In this document: one piece after another, positions 37,101-49,150 of the stretch | Numbering within the stretch: position 1 is the first letter of the stretch | Layout: each line of letters begins with the position of its first letter | Source: Adineta steineri | Lineage: Eukaryota; Rotifera; Eurotatoria; Adinetida; Adinetidae | Length of the DNA: 64,000 nt | Assembly: GCA_905250115.1 (NCBI GenBank) | Contig: CAJNOI010000015.1 | Span: 841,194-905,193 of the forward strand | Direction: 5' to 3' | The notes under the pieces: model-generated | What the model was told of the DNA's origin: nothing | Database searches by the model: none | What the model saw: the letters and a program-made list of their open reading frames with translations, nothing else | Translations under genes and position numbers: made by a program

Positions 37101-39149
37101 GTGGTGTACCAAATTCAATAAGTAATTCAACGAAATCAACATGTCCACGACGAAGTGCATCAACAATAGCGCGCCGAAGATCATCTTCCTTTATTTCAAT
37201 AGAAATTAAAAATATGAAGAAAAAGAAAACATACTTTCCATTTTGATATAGTCTTATCAGTAAGAAGATGTTTTTGAGCATAATCAAATTTATGCCATGC
37301 CTAAATATATATTAAATGAAGTATTCTGTTTCTTTTCTTCTTTTTTTCATAAATACCATAGCTAATTTAAGTTCCGCTATACGTCGATGTTTGTCATTAT
37401 CATCACCGGAAAATTTTGCAGCTAGAAAATAGAAACTTTTCTTTAGAAACAAATGTCAATAATAATTCTTTACCGCTGAATAAAGCTTCAAGAATAGCAT
37501 CTTCAAGATTACCATTATGTCGTTTACTATCAAATCTGAAGATAGTTACGAATTGTTTGTGATTATCTAATGCTTTACATAATTCACTTTTAATATCTTT
37601 AACCCAATCATTTTCAGCTTGAGCTTTTGTCAAACTAAATTGATTATAAAATAGAAACAATGGAATTTTCAATTTATTTTTAAAATAATAAATTTTACAT
37701 TGCATTGATTTCTGATTCTCGAGATTCTCCTTTAACATGACCTGTTTTTGGTCGTGCGGGAAATCCACCAGTAGTATTTTCACTATCATAATAGCAAGCA
37801 TGTAAGTCAGCAACAAGATCAGCAGCACGACCTGAATCCTTTAGAATACAAAAATCTACATATTTTGAAATTATATTGCTTCTTCTTCTTCTTCTTTACT
37901 TTGATAACTACAACTGGAGTGTTTGATTCTAATGCTTGACAAATTGTTTTAATTGATGATGGACCACCTTCAACTAAAACCATAACTATTGGTAGAAGTG
38001 TTTCTGCTGCTGCTGCTTCTTCTGTTTTCTCTGTTTTAGTATCTGTATTAATTTTTCGAGAATACTTTTCGATTTCTGCTCGTAATGGAAGAACAGTATC
38101 AGCACTTATTTGACCATCATCAAATAATAAAAAATGTGTATGATTTGGTTCTAAATCACATTGTTTCTTTTTTTTCTCTCTTACAACATAATTTTTAACA
38201 CAATATTCATCAGCTATATCCTAAAATCAATATTATAAAACAAGTATTTCTCTATTTTACAAACAATTTATTCAACCAACCATACGAACAGCATGTAAAG
38301 TTTGATTTTGAGTCTGTCTTGTAAACGAACGTGTTGATTTAATACTATTCATATTCGTAGAATTTAAATTAGGTTGGTCATCAAGTTGTTCATTTCCTGC
38401 TGTATAACCCCAACTACCAATACCAATACAAGGTACATCAAGTCCATGTTTTCGATTTTTATAACGATAATTATTAAGTGCTTCACCAACTTCTTTAACA
38501 ACACCTGTATTTGTTCCAGCTGTAATCAACCATGCATCTGTAAAATAACAAATTATTTCTTAATTATTTACAATTAATTTCAATTAATTTACTTGTTGTA
38601 ACGGCAGCAGCAACTAAACCACGTTGAAAAATTTTTCGAAGACGTGCTGACATATCACAATGTTTAGCACCGCCAGTTATTGAAATAATTAAATCAGGTG
38701 TTGGTAAACGCCAACCTTGTTGCATAAATTTAACAACTGTTTCAGCATTTGTTTCAAGATTTAATCGTATATATTGTGAAAGACGTGTATTAGAATCAAG
38801 TTCATTTTCATCAAATTTCATAAAACCGTATTGTTGAGTTGCTACATCGGGACTAGTAAAATAAAATAGCTAGTCATTTATTTATTAATTTTCTTACTAA
38901 ACTTACGGATTATATGAACGAATCGGTAAAGCATCAACTGCCTAAATGAAAAATATGTGTGTCATTATTCAGTAAACTTTCATAGATTAGTGATACATGT
39001 ATTTATAAACAGAATGAATGTATAAATGAGATTTTAGTAGTACAGCTACTTCGTTAGTCTAAGACTGAGTGAACTAGTAGATAATGAATACTATTTATTT
39101 TTAATACCTGTTTGACATATCGCATCCGTTGTGCAATTTCCGTCGCCAT
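34135..39149 (-). CDS. TRPM: TRPM-type cation channel, copy A
   Basis: About twenty small exons from MATEIAQRMRYVKQ (ATG at 39149) to a C-terminal coiled-coil-like helix ending near 34135. The N-terminal TRPM homology region (SLOG-like nucleotide-binding fold) is plain: LIISITGGAKHC, ITAGTNTGVVKEVGEAL, CIGIGSWGY, HFLLFDDG and VLVEGGPSSIKTI. Ankyrin-like helical exons follow (LRRAIVDALRRGHVDFVELL; CVQRYLDNEW), then the transmembrane block 36230-34860. The pore exon (34992-35225) contains VTNYGVWKVFGQVD. FGQ followed by Val or Ile is the filter type of the TRPM2/4/5/8 group, not TRPM6/7. The C-terminus stops soon after the TRP helix, so there is neither a NUDT9-like nor a kinase domain. The last exon may be a five-codon exon after a 49-nt intron. 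The expected function is a Ca2+-permeable or Ca2+-gated plasma membrane channel. Confidence 0.88.
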
Positions 39150-40201
39150 GTTTTAATTTGTCATTAGTTCGTACATGTTATTTTTCTCGTAAATACTAAA
39201 GTGTATAAAAAAAAATCTGCTTTATTTTCAAAGTAAAAATGTAAAAGAAAACATACAATCGAGTGATACACATACATGTTGTTGCCTTGCCATCGTTTCA
39301 ACTCTCATAAGTAGAGAGTTTTTTCTTTTCTTCAGATAAAAATAAAAGAGAAAAAATGAAGTTATTTACCCATGTGACCTTTTTATCTGCGTCACTTTTT
39401 TCCATGAGAAGGAGTAAATATAATCAAGATGTTATGGTAACCATGTTGATCGACAATGACATACCTTTCAATTATGTTTCTATCGCTCATGGAATTAATT
39501 CTTACGCAATATTTTCGCTAATACAAAAACAAAAAACAACCTTGAACAAGTTTTTCTTTCAATACGATACATTAATATCATTAAAGAAATATTAATTAAT
39601 AAAATAGTTGTAAGTTGACATGATTATGTAGGTCAAAAATTCATCTTGATTTCATGTATGTTTTTACAGTAGAATTCAAAAAGCAACATGTTTTATCTGC
39701 AATGTATGTCAGTATGATAGTAAAATATATGACTAAATCTCAAGCTTTGTTTCAACTCTGTTGGCTACGATTTTGAAGTCATTTCGATAGAAATCTGAAT
39801 CAGCAATGGATAATCTCGAGTATTTATGAATCAGAGAAGATCACGTCAACTGTGATAAATAAAAAAAATATCAGTGTCAAATTTAACATGTTTTTTGAAA
39901 ATAGTACATTTATCTTCTCATAATAAGTATATGCGTTCATGAAGTCGTCAGAGACCACCATACTTGTGTTATCTGTACGAGTATTTAACTCATACCATCT
40001 GTCTCAAATTAAGCCTCAATAAAATTAACAGCATTTGTGCTTATTTTCTTATATATCAATTTTAAGTAAAATATCTTTGAATGAGAACATATATATATAT
40101 TTATAGAGAATATAAAAAAAACAAAATTCGAATAGTTAAGGTTTCTTGTTTTTTATTATATTTTATTTCAAAATAATTATATATACACTAGATAATAATA
40201 A
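39150..40201. other. Spacer between the two TRPM genes
   Basis: 1.05 kb of AT-rich DNA between the start of TRPM copy A and the stop of copy B, both minus strand. It must contain the promoter of copy A. No gene is seen; the open frame at 39356-39595 lacks any family feature. Confidence 0.5.
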
Positions 40202-43200
40202 TCACAAGATATCATATTTTAATTTGTTTTTTTTTTCTTCCATTTGTTTTAATAAATCTCGCCAAAAATCTTCTACTATTGCATTTTCACGTTTCATGGA
40301 ATCAGTAACTTAAAAAAGACAAGAAGAAGAAAAAAAAGATATTTCCTTTTTAACAAAAAAAAGTTTTTCTATTACTTTTAAGGCGTGGCACCGTTAAACC
40401 ATCGCCTGTTTCAATAATATCGACTGTTAATTTTTCATCCGGTACTAGTTAAATAGAATAAAAAGAAATATTTTCAAATTACGAAATGAATAATTAATTA
40501 CTAAGTCTATGATTTCGATATCGTTTTTGACGATGTGCAATAAAACGCACGATAGCATTAATAAGACAATATAATGTATTAAATGGTGGTGGTAATAAAC
40601 TTTTTTGTCGAAATTCATTAACTAATAGAAAACGTTGATAACGCCAAATATCATGTGATTGATCTTGAACATTTTCAATAGTTACACTAGAAGAATTAAT
40701 ATAAAATAAGAGAAAAGAAAATAATCTATTATTACTTGAATAAAGCGACAAGAACATTGAGAAGAAGTACATTCGATATTGCAACAAACAGAATAGCCAA
40801 AATAAATGCGACTGCAGAATATGAATTGTCACTTTCTATAAAGAAAAATAAAATAAAAAAATAAGTGATCTAAATAGGAAACACCTATCATATGTAATTT
40901 CTTTGTCAATAATTCTCATCAATTAAAAAGAAAAAAATATATTCATATTTCTAATTCCGTTTCACAAGTTTTTTTTTCTATCTCATATTTCACTAGTTCC
41001 ATATATATATCCGTCCATTACATAAATTATAATTCTAAAAAAAGGAATAAATAGAAAATCTTGTATACCTATTTCATCAACTTGTCCAAAAACTTTCCAA
41101 ACACCATAATTTGTTACATCTCGTAATAGCTTCCAATTCCATCCATGTGTACCATTCTCTGATACGGTTACGTTTAATAGATCTCCACGCTTATCATAAA
41201 TCCATTGAACTTGAGATGATGTTATTATTAATGACCATGATGTTATAGAAAAACCAAAAAGAAATATAAGAATAAAACATACAAAAAAAAGTAAATCTTT
41301 CATCTAGAAGAATTAAAATCAATTAGTATAAGATAAATAAAAGAAATACGAAACTAACTGTATTAAATATCATAATTAACTTGGGACCCAATCGTTCATA
41401 AGCAGCAAATAAATGAAGAATTCTTATATACCAAAGGATAAGATCAAGACCAAAAATAATTCTATATTATAGAAACAAAATTGGATTATTTCATTTATAA
41501 TTCTAATATATTAAATTTACTTTGAAAATGTAAAAAATCCTTCAATAACTACAAATCTTGTTATAAAACCAATTATATAAAGTATAATTGCAGTCATATC
41601 AATTATATTAGATATTTCATCCAAATATTCATCATATGAATGCATAAGAAAAAACTATTAAATAAAATTATTCTTTTAAATACAAATATCAATAGCCAGA
41701 CATACTTGTCGTAGTTCTTCAATAATTATTCCCCATATACAAACATGAAGACAAATTTCAGTAATTGGTAAAGGTAAGCCTCGAATGCCTGAGCGAGTTC
41801 CATTATATACATTCAAAGGAAAATAATCAACAAGAAGAACAAAACTGAATAAACCAAGAAAAACGAAGAAAAATATCTAAAAAATATAAATCAAAAATTA
41901 CGAAGTTATATTCTAAATTGATTCAATATACATACAAGATTATAATAGAATCTTACAATGGGTGCTTTATAAAAATAAACTATTTTTTCAGTCCATCGAA
42001 CATTACTTGCACTTAATAAAAGAAGAATTTTGATAGGAGGAATGCAATTTAAATATTAGTACTTACGTCCTAGGATGTGTAGATGAATTTGGATTTCTAG
42101 AACGAACAACAGCATTTGGATTGTACTAAAAAAATAATTATAGTTTCCAGGAAAAAAATATTCTTCAACAGTTAAAAATAGTGAGAGAATCTTGTAAGAT
42201 ACTCATCAAAGTAAGCCTTCAAAAAATTACGTGATTTATTTTCTAAAAATTTTTTAAAGATCTCAATCATATGAATATTACACGTATCACTATTCATAAT
42301 CAGTAATTCTCAATTTGAATATGAGTTCTTCATCATATATATATATATGAGATAATACTAACCGGTTGATGTCGATGTATGTAAGGTAATGTATGACAAA
42401 AGAATGGTATCAATGGAAAAAATACGGAACATAGAAAGATCTAAATTATAATCATATACATATCGATTTGTTCAATATGAAACTAATTACTCGAAAATTA
42501 ATATTTTGTCGTTTGTAATTAATATTTCCAAACCTATAAAAAACGAATCGATATAATGTGTAAATGTGATTAAAATCCTATACCATTCATTATCAAGATA
42601 TCGTTGAACACATTTTGAAGCAAGAAATGCTCGACAATTTGCTTTTAATGCTAATTTAAGTGGAAGTACATTAAAAAATGCTATAGCAGGTCGTTTTAAA
42701 ATGTTAACAGCAAAATCTCTATCACATTCAAAACATCGATCAACAAGTGATGCAGCATATTTATCAAGTTTTCTATACACAAAAGTAAATATAAATATAT
42801 TATAATCTTATTCAATAATTAATCGTATCATTACTCAGCATTATGTTTATATAATTGTTTAGTTTCAGAATCAAGTGTCATAGCAGCTGCTTTTGCATAG
42901 ATACGTGCACCAAATAATGGTGCAACTGATTGATTCTAAAAACAAAATATATGATTTACGGAAGATTTAATTATAAATAAATTTTACCCATGTTTTTGAA
43001 CAAAGATATAATGCTAAATCAAATCGATCAAGAAATATAGCCCAAAAAAATAAATCACGTAATGCATGATCACCCAATGGTACATTCTTATCATTGTACA
43101 CCTAATAAATATATTTAATTTTTTTTATTAATCAATAATTAAATTAAATTTACTTCAATATAATTTCTCATATAGACTGCATAAAAATCATCTCGTGTTG

Positions 43201-45257
43201 GTACAGTATATTTGATCTTTTTCAATGGTAATACTTTATCGATCTATAAAAATATAAAGATAATAAATTATATTAGTTTTTTTTGTAATAAACATACATA
43301 TGCAGTTGAATATAAATAATCAAGATCTTTGATAGTTAATTTTTCAAGTGTTATACCATATTCAATGAAAAGTTCAATAAAATCAATATAACCACGAGAA
43401 AGTGCATCGACTAAACCTTGACGGAGATCTTCATTCTTCAAAAAAAGAAAAATTAAAATTTTTGTTAATTAATATTAAAATAATATATTTACACTCCATT
43501 TTGATATATTTAAATCGGTAAATATAGCTCGACGTGCATATTCAACATTGTGCCAAGCCTAAGAATATTTATTAAAATTAATAATTATATATACATAGAA
43601 CAATATTTACTGAAGCTAATTTTAATTCAGCTGCTGATCGATGTTGATCATTAGTTTGATGATAATATTTTGCAGCTAGAAAATTATTAATTATTATTTT
43701 AGTATAAATAATTTTCTTAAATAACAAACCATTAAATACAGCTTCAAGTATAGCATCTTCAAGTTTACCATGTTGAGTTTCATTATCAAAATCAAATATT
43801 GTTACAAGTTGTGAACGTTCACTTAACATACGACATAGATCATCTCTAATAGTATCGATCCATGTATTATGTAATTTTGCTTTTGCAAATCTAAGTTGTT
43901 AATTATATTTTAGTCTTTTTTTATTCTCAAATAAACTTACATAGAATTAATTTCAGTTAAACGTAAACTAGCTGCTACAAAACCTGTTTGATGTGTAGAT
44001 TTATGATCATTATCATTATCATTATCCACGTTAGAATCGTTAAAAATTTTAGAATAACATATGTGTAACTCAGCTACAAGATCAGCAGCACGACCAGATC
44101 CCTTAGATATTATTAAAACTGAATATTTCTTTTTTTTTATTTGGTTTTATTGTTCTTACTTTAACAACGACAACTGGAGTATTTGCATCAAGTGCTTCAC
44201 ATACAGTTTTAATTGATGATCGACCACCTTCTACTAAAACCATAACAATAGGTATAAGTGTATGTACAGCACCTTCTATTGTTTGTTCAATATTTAAACG
44301 TCTTAAATTCACTTCTATATCAGCTCGTAATGGAAGAACATTTTCAGGTTTAACTAGACCATCATCAAATAATAAAAAATGTGTATGATTTGATTCTAAT
44401 TCACATCTTTTTTCTTGTTTTTGCGGAACTATATATGTTTTTATTCCGTATACTGATTCTCCAACCATTTGAAGAGCATCAATACCAAAATTGAAATGAA
44501 CTACTTGATCATGCTTCAGGTTTAATGGATGGAAATAATAAAACTGATATAGATGAACCATATAGTCCATCAAAAAAAGTTCATTTCTTGCTGTATAACC
44601 CCAACTACCAATGCCAATACAAGGTATATCAACACCATCTTTTTGATTTTTATAACGATAATTATTAAGTGCTTCACCAACTTCTTGAACAACACCAGCA
44701 TTTGTTCCAGCAGTAATTATCCATGCATCTATAAAAGAATTTATAATAGGATTATTTTTGTGAAAAATAGAATATACATTAAGATTTACTTGTAGTTGCA
44801 GCAGCAGAAACTAAACCAATTTGAAAATTTTTTTTAAGTCGTGCTGCAAGTTCACAATGTTTAGCACCACCAGTTATTGAAATAATTAAATCAGGTGTAC
44901 GTAAATTCCAAGCTTTTTTCATAAATTGAATGACTGTTCCGGGATCTGTGTTAAGAGCTAAACGAATATATTGTGAAAGACGTGTAGTTGAATCTATTTC
45001 TTGTTCATTGAATTTGAGAAAACCATAATCTCGAGTTAATGTATTCTCACTTTAATTAAAAATATAATAGTAGATTTATATATATAAATAAATAAATAAA
45101 ATAATCACTTACGGACTATCATCCGACGGTTGAATATGTAATTTTTCAATCGTCTAAAATATTATCCATATATTTTTGACTTATATAAGTCTTCAAGTAT
45201 CTATTAAAATAATACCTGTTTAACACGTCGTACTTGTTCGCCAATAAATCGAGACAT
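40202..45257 (-). CDS. TRPM: TRPM-type cation channel, copy B (tandem paralogue)
   Basis: Same architecture and exon order as copy A, starting MSRFIGEQVRRVKQ (ATG at 45257) and ending EEKKNKLKYDIL (TGA at 40202-40204). Shared landmarks are AGTNAGVVQEVGEALNNYRY, CIGIGSWGYTARN, VLVEGGRSSIKTVCEAL, CVQRYLDNEW and the pore VTNYGVWKVFGQVDEIG (41072-41303). Differences from A are clear. The exon after the GSWGY motif (near 44590) continues straight into the next one, whereas copy A has an intron there and an unrelated Ser/Asn-rich insert. The linker after the pore filter also differs. Sequence drift is substantial, so the duplication is old. No enzyme domain follows the TRP helix. It is probably co-expressed with copy A or forms heteromers with it, which is inferred only from the tandem arrangement. 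Confidence 0.88.
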
Positions 45258-47170
45258 ATTTACGATATCTCTATATACTTACAACTTGAGATAAACGCCG
45301 ACAAATGAATACTACAATAATCAATTAATTTAGATTTTTTGCAATATGTTTTAAAACAAAATTATTTAAATCAAAATAGTTTTATGTTTATTAATCTATC
45401 TTATTTATTCAACAAATATAGTTGTATGAGTATAATACAAAGGAGGTATATTGCATTTTTCTTTTTCTTTATATTGATGTATAGTCACGCTTAATTACAC
45501 ACATTGAAGAAAGAAAAACATACACATCGGATTATGAATCATATATTAGCGAAGAAAGATTATCGAATATTTATATCATAACCTTGACAATGAATGATTT
45601 TTGTCTTATATAAGTGTAAATTATATCAATTTTGGTTTTTCCACCTAAATATCAAAAACCCAAATGTGTGTAAGCATGTATTATGCATAAGTGTTATATT
45701 TGCGTTCACATGTAAATATATTCGTCATATATTTTCATAGATACAAATCGTATATTAACTTTATAGATCATATTTATTTAATCATTACATATCGAAATAT
45801 GTAGATATTCAAGAATAGTTTGCTCTTCATCAGCATTTACTTATATTCTCATACGAAATAACATGTGTATTTAGGAAAAATCTGACGAACGAACAGTAAA
45901 GAAAGTAGAAGATGATATCAACTGTATTTTTATTCTTAACTATTCTAATGAAATTTCTATACAATAAAACAAAATCAATGATATTTAAACGCTACAAGGT
46001 TATTTATAGTTATACTATTAGAGTTAATAATTCAGAATAGAATAGACATATCTGGAAATATTTCTAATGAATGATAGTAATTTTAGAATGGATACTTCAT
46101 GAAAATGACTACTAAATTAATAATCAAATAATAAACATTAAAATAGAGGAGAAAATGAAGGGAATAAATACACAGTATATTCAAGTTTATCGATTGACGT
46201 GACTGTTTGGTGGATAAAAAAAACATTGTCTATGTATAGCTGATGTAACTCATCGTATCGAATCATATTGATCATTTATCTATATCAATGCATCGACAAA
46301 CATTAAACAGCAAAGAACGAGACAAAGAATGAAATATTAATCGCAAAAAGGATGATGCACTTTATACTTGAGTGATTACATATTTTATAAATAAAAGCAA
46401 TATTTTATGTAACGTTATTAAGGGTTTTGCCTATATTTGTTTTTTTCATTTTATATTAATATAATCTATTTTTTCCATGTGATTGCACAATATTTTTACT
46501 GTATGCTCTACGTATTACTATCTTCATCTATAAGTAATTAGACAATGATTTGTAGCCTGTTTGTTATCGCAAATAAGAGAATTTCATATGTTTATTCATT
46601 TTAATTTGAAATTGGTTTAAAATGATGATCATGAATGTTAAATTCTTAACTAGAAGTAATTTATAGTTTGGGCACATTCATTGTAAATTTATTCGACGCA
46701 CATGTATCTTAATAGTAAATGCGTAATAATAGAAACCTTTTCTATATTATTTTTTCATCAATACAATCATTATTTATTTCAATATATTTAACTAAAATCG
46801 AAGAAAGTTTATTCCATTAATCTAAAAGAAAGTCAAATAAAATGTTACCTAAATGATTGTAAAAAGATTATTAATTTCATTGCTAAATATCTTATATGAT
46901 AAAATCAGTGCACTAAATTATACATACATATCTTTATTTCATCAAACTTGGTAAATAACTGCATAAGAATATATTATTAAATTCTTTGAATTTATTATAC
47001 ACATGCTTTATAAGATGATAATAAAACTATGTTTATTGGGTTGTATTCAATAGCTTGGATGAATTTTATTTTAGAAGAAAATATTTTGACAATCATAATT
47101 TAGAGACACAAAAGCTAACTACATGAAAAAATAAGTAATTATAGTCTCTTATATATTTGATGAGCGGAAT
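45258..47170. other. 1.9-kb intergenic stretch upstream of TRPM copy B
   Basis: AT-rich, no exon recognised on either strand. It should contain the promoter of TRPM copy B and the 3' flank of the small secreted protein gene. Confidence 0.45.
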
Positions 47171-47628
47171 TTAAATGGTAAGATTTGAAAATCCTGGCAC
47201 GTTTTTTGCGATAAAATTTATAAGATCTTGTTTGGCATTGTTAAGTGTTATTGAATTTGCTTTACAATCAGCTGCAAAGGCGGTCTGTAAGACTGTAAAA
47301 GCATTTTGACATTGTGTTGTACCAGCCACAAAATTGCTTGCCGCACTTGAAAGATAGGCAGCTGAATTTGGAAATGTTTTACCATCAATACCTTTAGTAA
47401 ATACAGTTGCCAAATCTTTCAGCACAGCAAGTGTAATTTGTTTTGTATAATTTGAAGTTGGAGCAACAGTACAAATTTTTGTAATAGCATCTGCTTTTAA
47501 TGATGCCAACGCACTGGAAATAATCGATGCAGAACCAATGCTTACCATAAGACATAACTAAAATAAATTTTCAAATTTTAATACTTCTTTTATTTTGTAT
47601 TACTTACTAAAAATATAGTTTTATTCAT
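47171..47628 (-). CDS. Small secreted protein of unknown family
   Basis: Two exons, 47608-47628 and 47171-47557, split by a 50-nt intron inside the signal peptide, give 135 residues. The N-terminus MNKTIFLLCLMVSIGSAS is a good signal peptide. The mature part is rich in Ala, Ser, Thr and Asn and looks all-helical. Three Cys (KICTVAP, TTQCQNAF, AADCKANS) and one N-glycosylation sequon near the N-terminus (NYT) fit an extracellular protein. It ends PGFSNLTI. I do not recognise the family. A TATA box sits about 70 bp upstream of the start, which suggests a highly or specifically expressed gene. Confidence 0.75.
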
Positions 47629-47696
47629 GATTACTGTTATAACGATAGATTTTTTGTCGTAATTGTTAGTGACTGTGTTCTGCTGATGAGTGAGAG

Positions 47697-47704
47697 TATT
47701 TATA
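47697..47704 (-). promoter_or_regulatory. TATA box of the small secreted protein gene
   Basis: The minus strand reads TATAAATA, a full consensus TATA box, about 70 nt upstream of the ATG at 47628. A start site about 30 nt downstream would leave a 5' leader of about 40 nt. This is the clearest core promoter signal in the window. Confidence 0.65.
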
Positions 47705-48847
47705 CATCGACTAGGTAATGTTTCTGACAAAATTCACCATAATTTTACGAAGAAGCCAATGAAAATAGAATTTTTTGCTTTTCTATAGAAATAACACAAC
47801 AAAACCTGCTTCTGGCACAAGCAGAAATATTTACTTATACTTTGTCTTATGAAAACAAAAAATTTCTTTTCTAATCTCATGCTGTTACTTCATCTTCTAC
47901 AATTTCGTAAAAATATAACGCATTTTGATGAAGTATTATCAAACACATGGCCTGTTTAAAGTACATTTAAAGCAAATAAAATAAAGATTTTCTGTACGAT
48001 CGAACTAATAGTTCGTTGTACAGAAATAACATATACTCTATATGACTGTATCTTAAACCAGCTAATACTGTAAAAGACTTTTGCTTTGATAATAAAATAT
48101 TATATTCATTGATCTTTTCATAAAAGAAAATGTTTATTTGGTTTAATAGTATTTATGAATATATATAATTGATTTGAATACACAGCATGCTCTATTCAAT
48201 GAAGTTCTTTTCTATTTCATGAGTGATTGTAAATAGCACAGCTATAGGTATTCATATGAATCAAGTTATTGTGTAATATTAAAGCATTTTGTTTTGTAAT
48301 TTTTTATATTCAATTGCGTACAGCTGATAAATATTATAATGTTTCGCATTCAATTTTATATTTTTTTGATTGACATAATGTCAACAAGGAAGTAAATCAG
48401 TGTTTTATAATGAAGAACTATTAAAGTAAATGATGACATCATAAGAAAAAATACGAATAACTATTTTCAGAATTTTATCAAATATTAAAGTAATACTTCG
48501 TTGAAATTTAACAATAATTACTGATAGAAAACAGCAATTTAAAATGTATATTTTATTTTTTATTTCCAGTAATTCAAATAAGTATGTCAGAGTCTTCAAC
48601 GACGAACTTACTTGATTAAACTATCGAGTACATTTTAATCTACTCCGCCATAAACATGTCATAATATTTTAATGTAAACTGTCCAAAACACACTCATATA
48701 TCGCATCAAAGATTCTAGATCAAAAACATAAATTGAACTACTTTTTTGTTTTGATTTGTTTTTAGTTTTATCATTTGTAGATTAAAAACTACTGTATATT
48801 TTACATGAAATTTACATGTAAATAACAATACAAAGAAATTCTTATCA
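47705..48847. other. 1.1-kb spacer between the BAIAP3-like and secreted protein genes
   Basis: AT-rich, with no gene recognised. It contains upstream sequence of the secreted protein gene and 3' flank of the BAIAP3-like gene. Confidence 0.45.
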
Positions 48848-49031
48848 TTAAGTCGAACCAAATTCATCTGCATTATCCACTGAAGCTTCATCAGTACCAG
48901 TTCCTTTCCAGTTGAGTATATTCCAAAATCGATAGTTTAAACTATTATAATTACTATCCGAATATATTGAAGTATTTAATGATGCATCTGATTTATACAT
49001 CTGATTCGCATGATGACGACGATTAGAATCT
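48848..49031 (-). other. Candidate alternative last exon of the BAIAP3-like gene
   Basis: Preceded on the minus strand by a good acceptor, TTTCTTCAG, and open from there to a TAA at 48848-48850. It encodes SNRRHHANQ, then WNILNWKGTGTDEASVDNADE. Its ending (aromatic stretch, GTGT, acidic end) parallels the ending of the main last exon (MFPFHIGFGTNT, then DAADDEELI). It could be a mutually exclusive terminal exon, or an untranslated or non-functional copy. Confidence 0.35.
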
Positions 49032-49150
49032 GAAGAAATCATATATATTTATTTTATCTGACGTATAATTTATATTGACTTTTGTTGATAAACATGCAAT
49101 TTGTTTTAAAAAAATAAGCATCAAAAGAAAAACTAAAATAAATGAATAAG

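Noticed and set aside
39356..39595. Plus-strand open frame between the TRPM genes
   Set aside because: No motif, no codon bias like the neighbours, and lies in the presumed TRPM promoter region.
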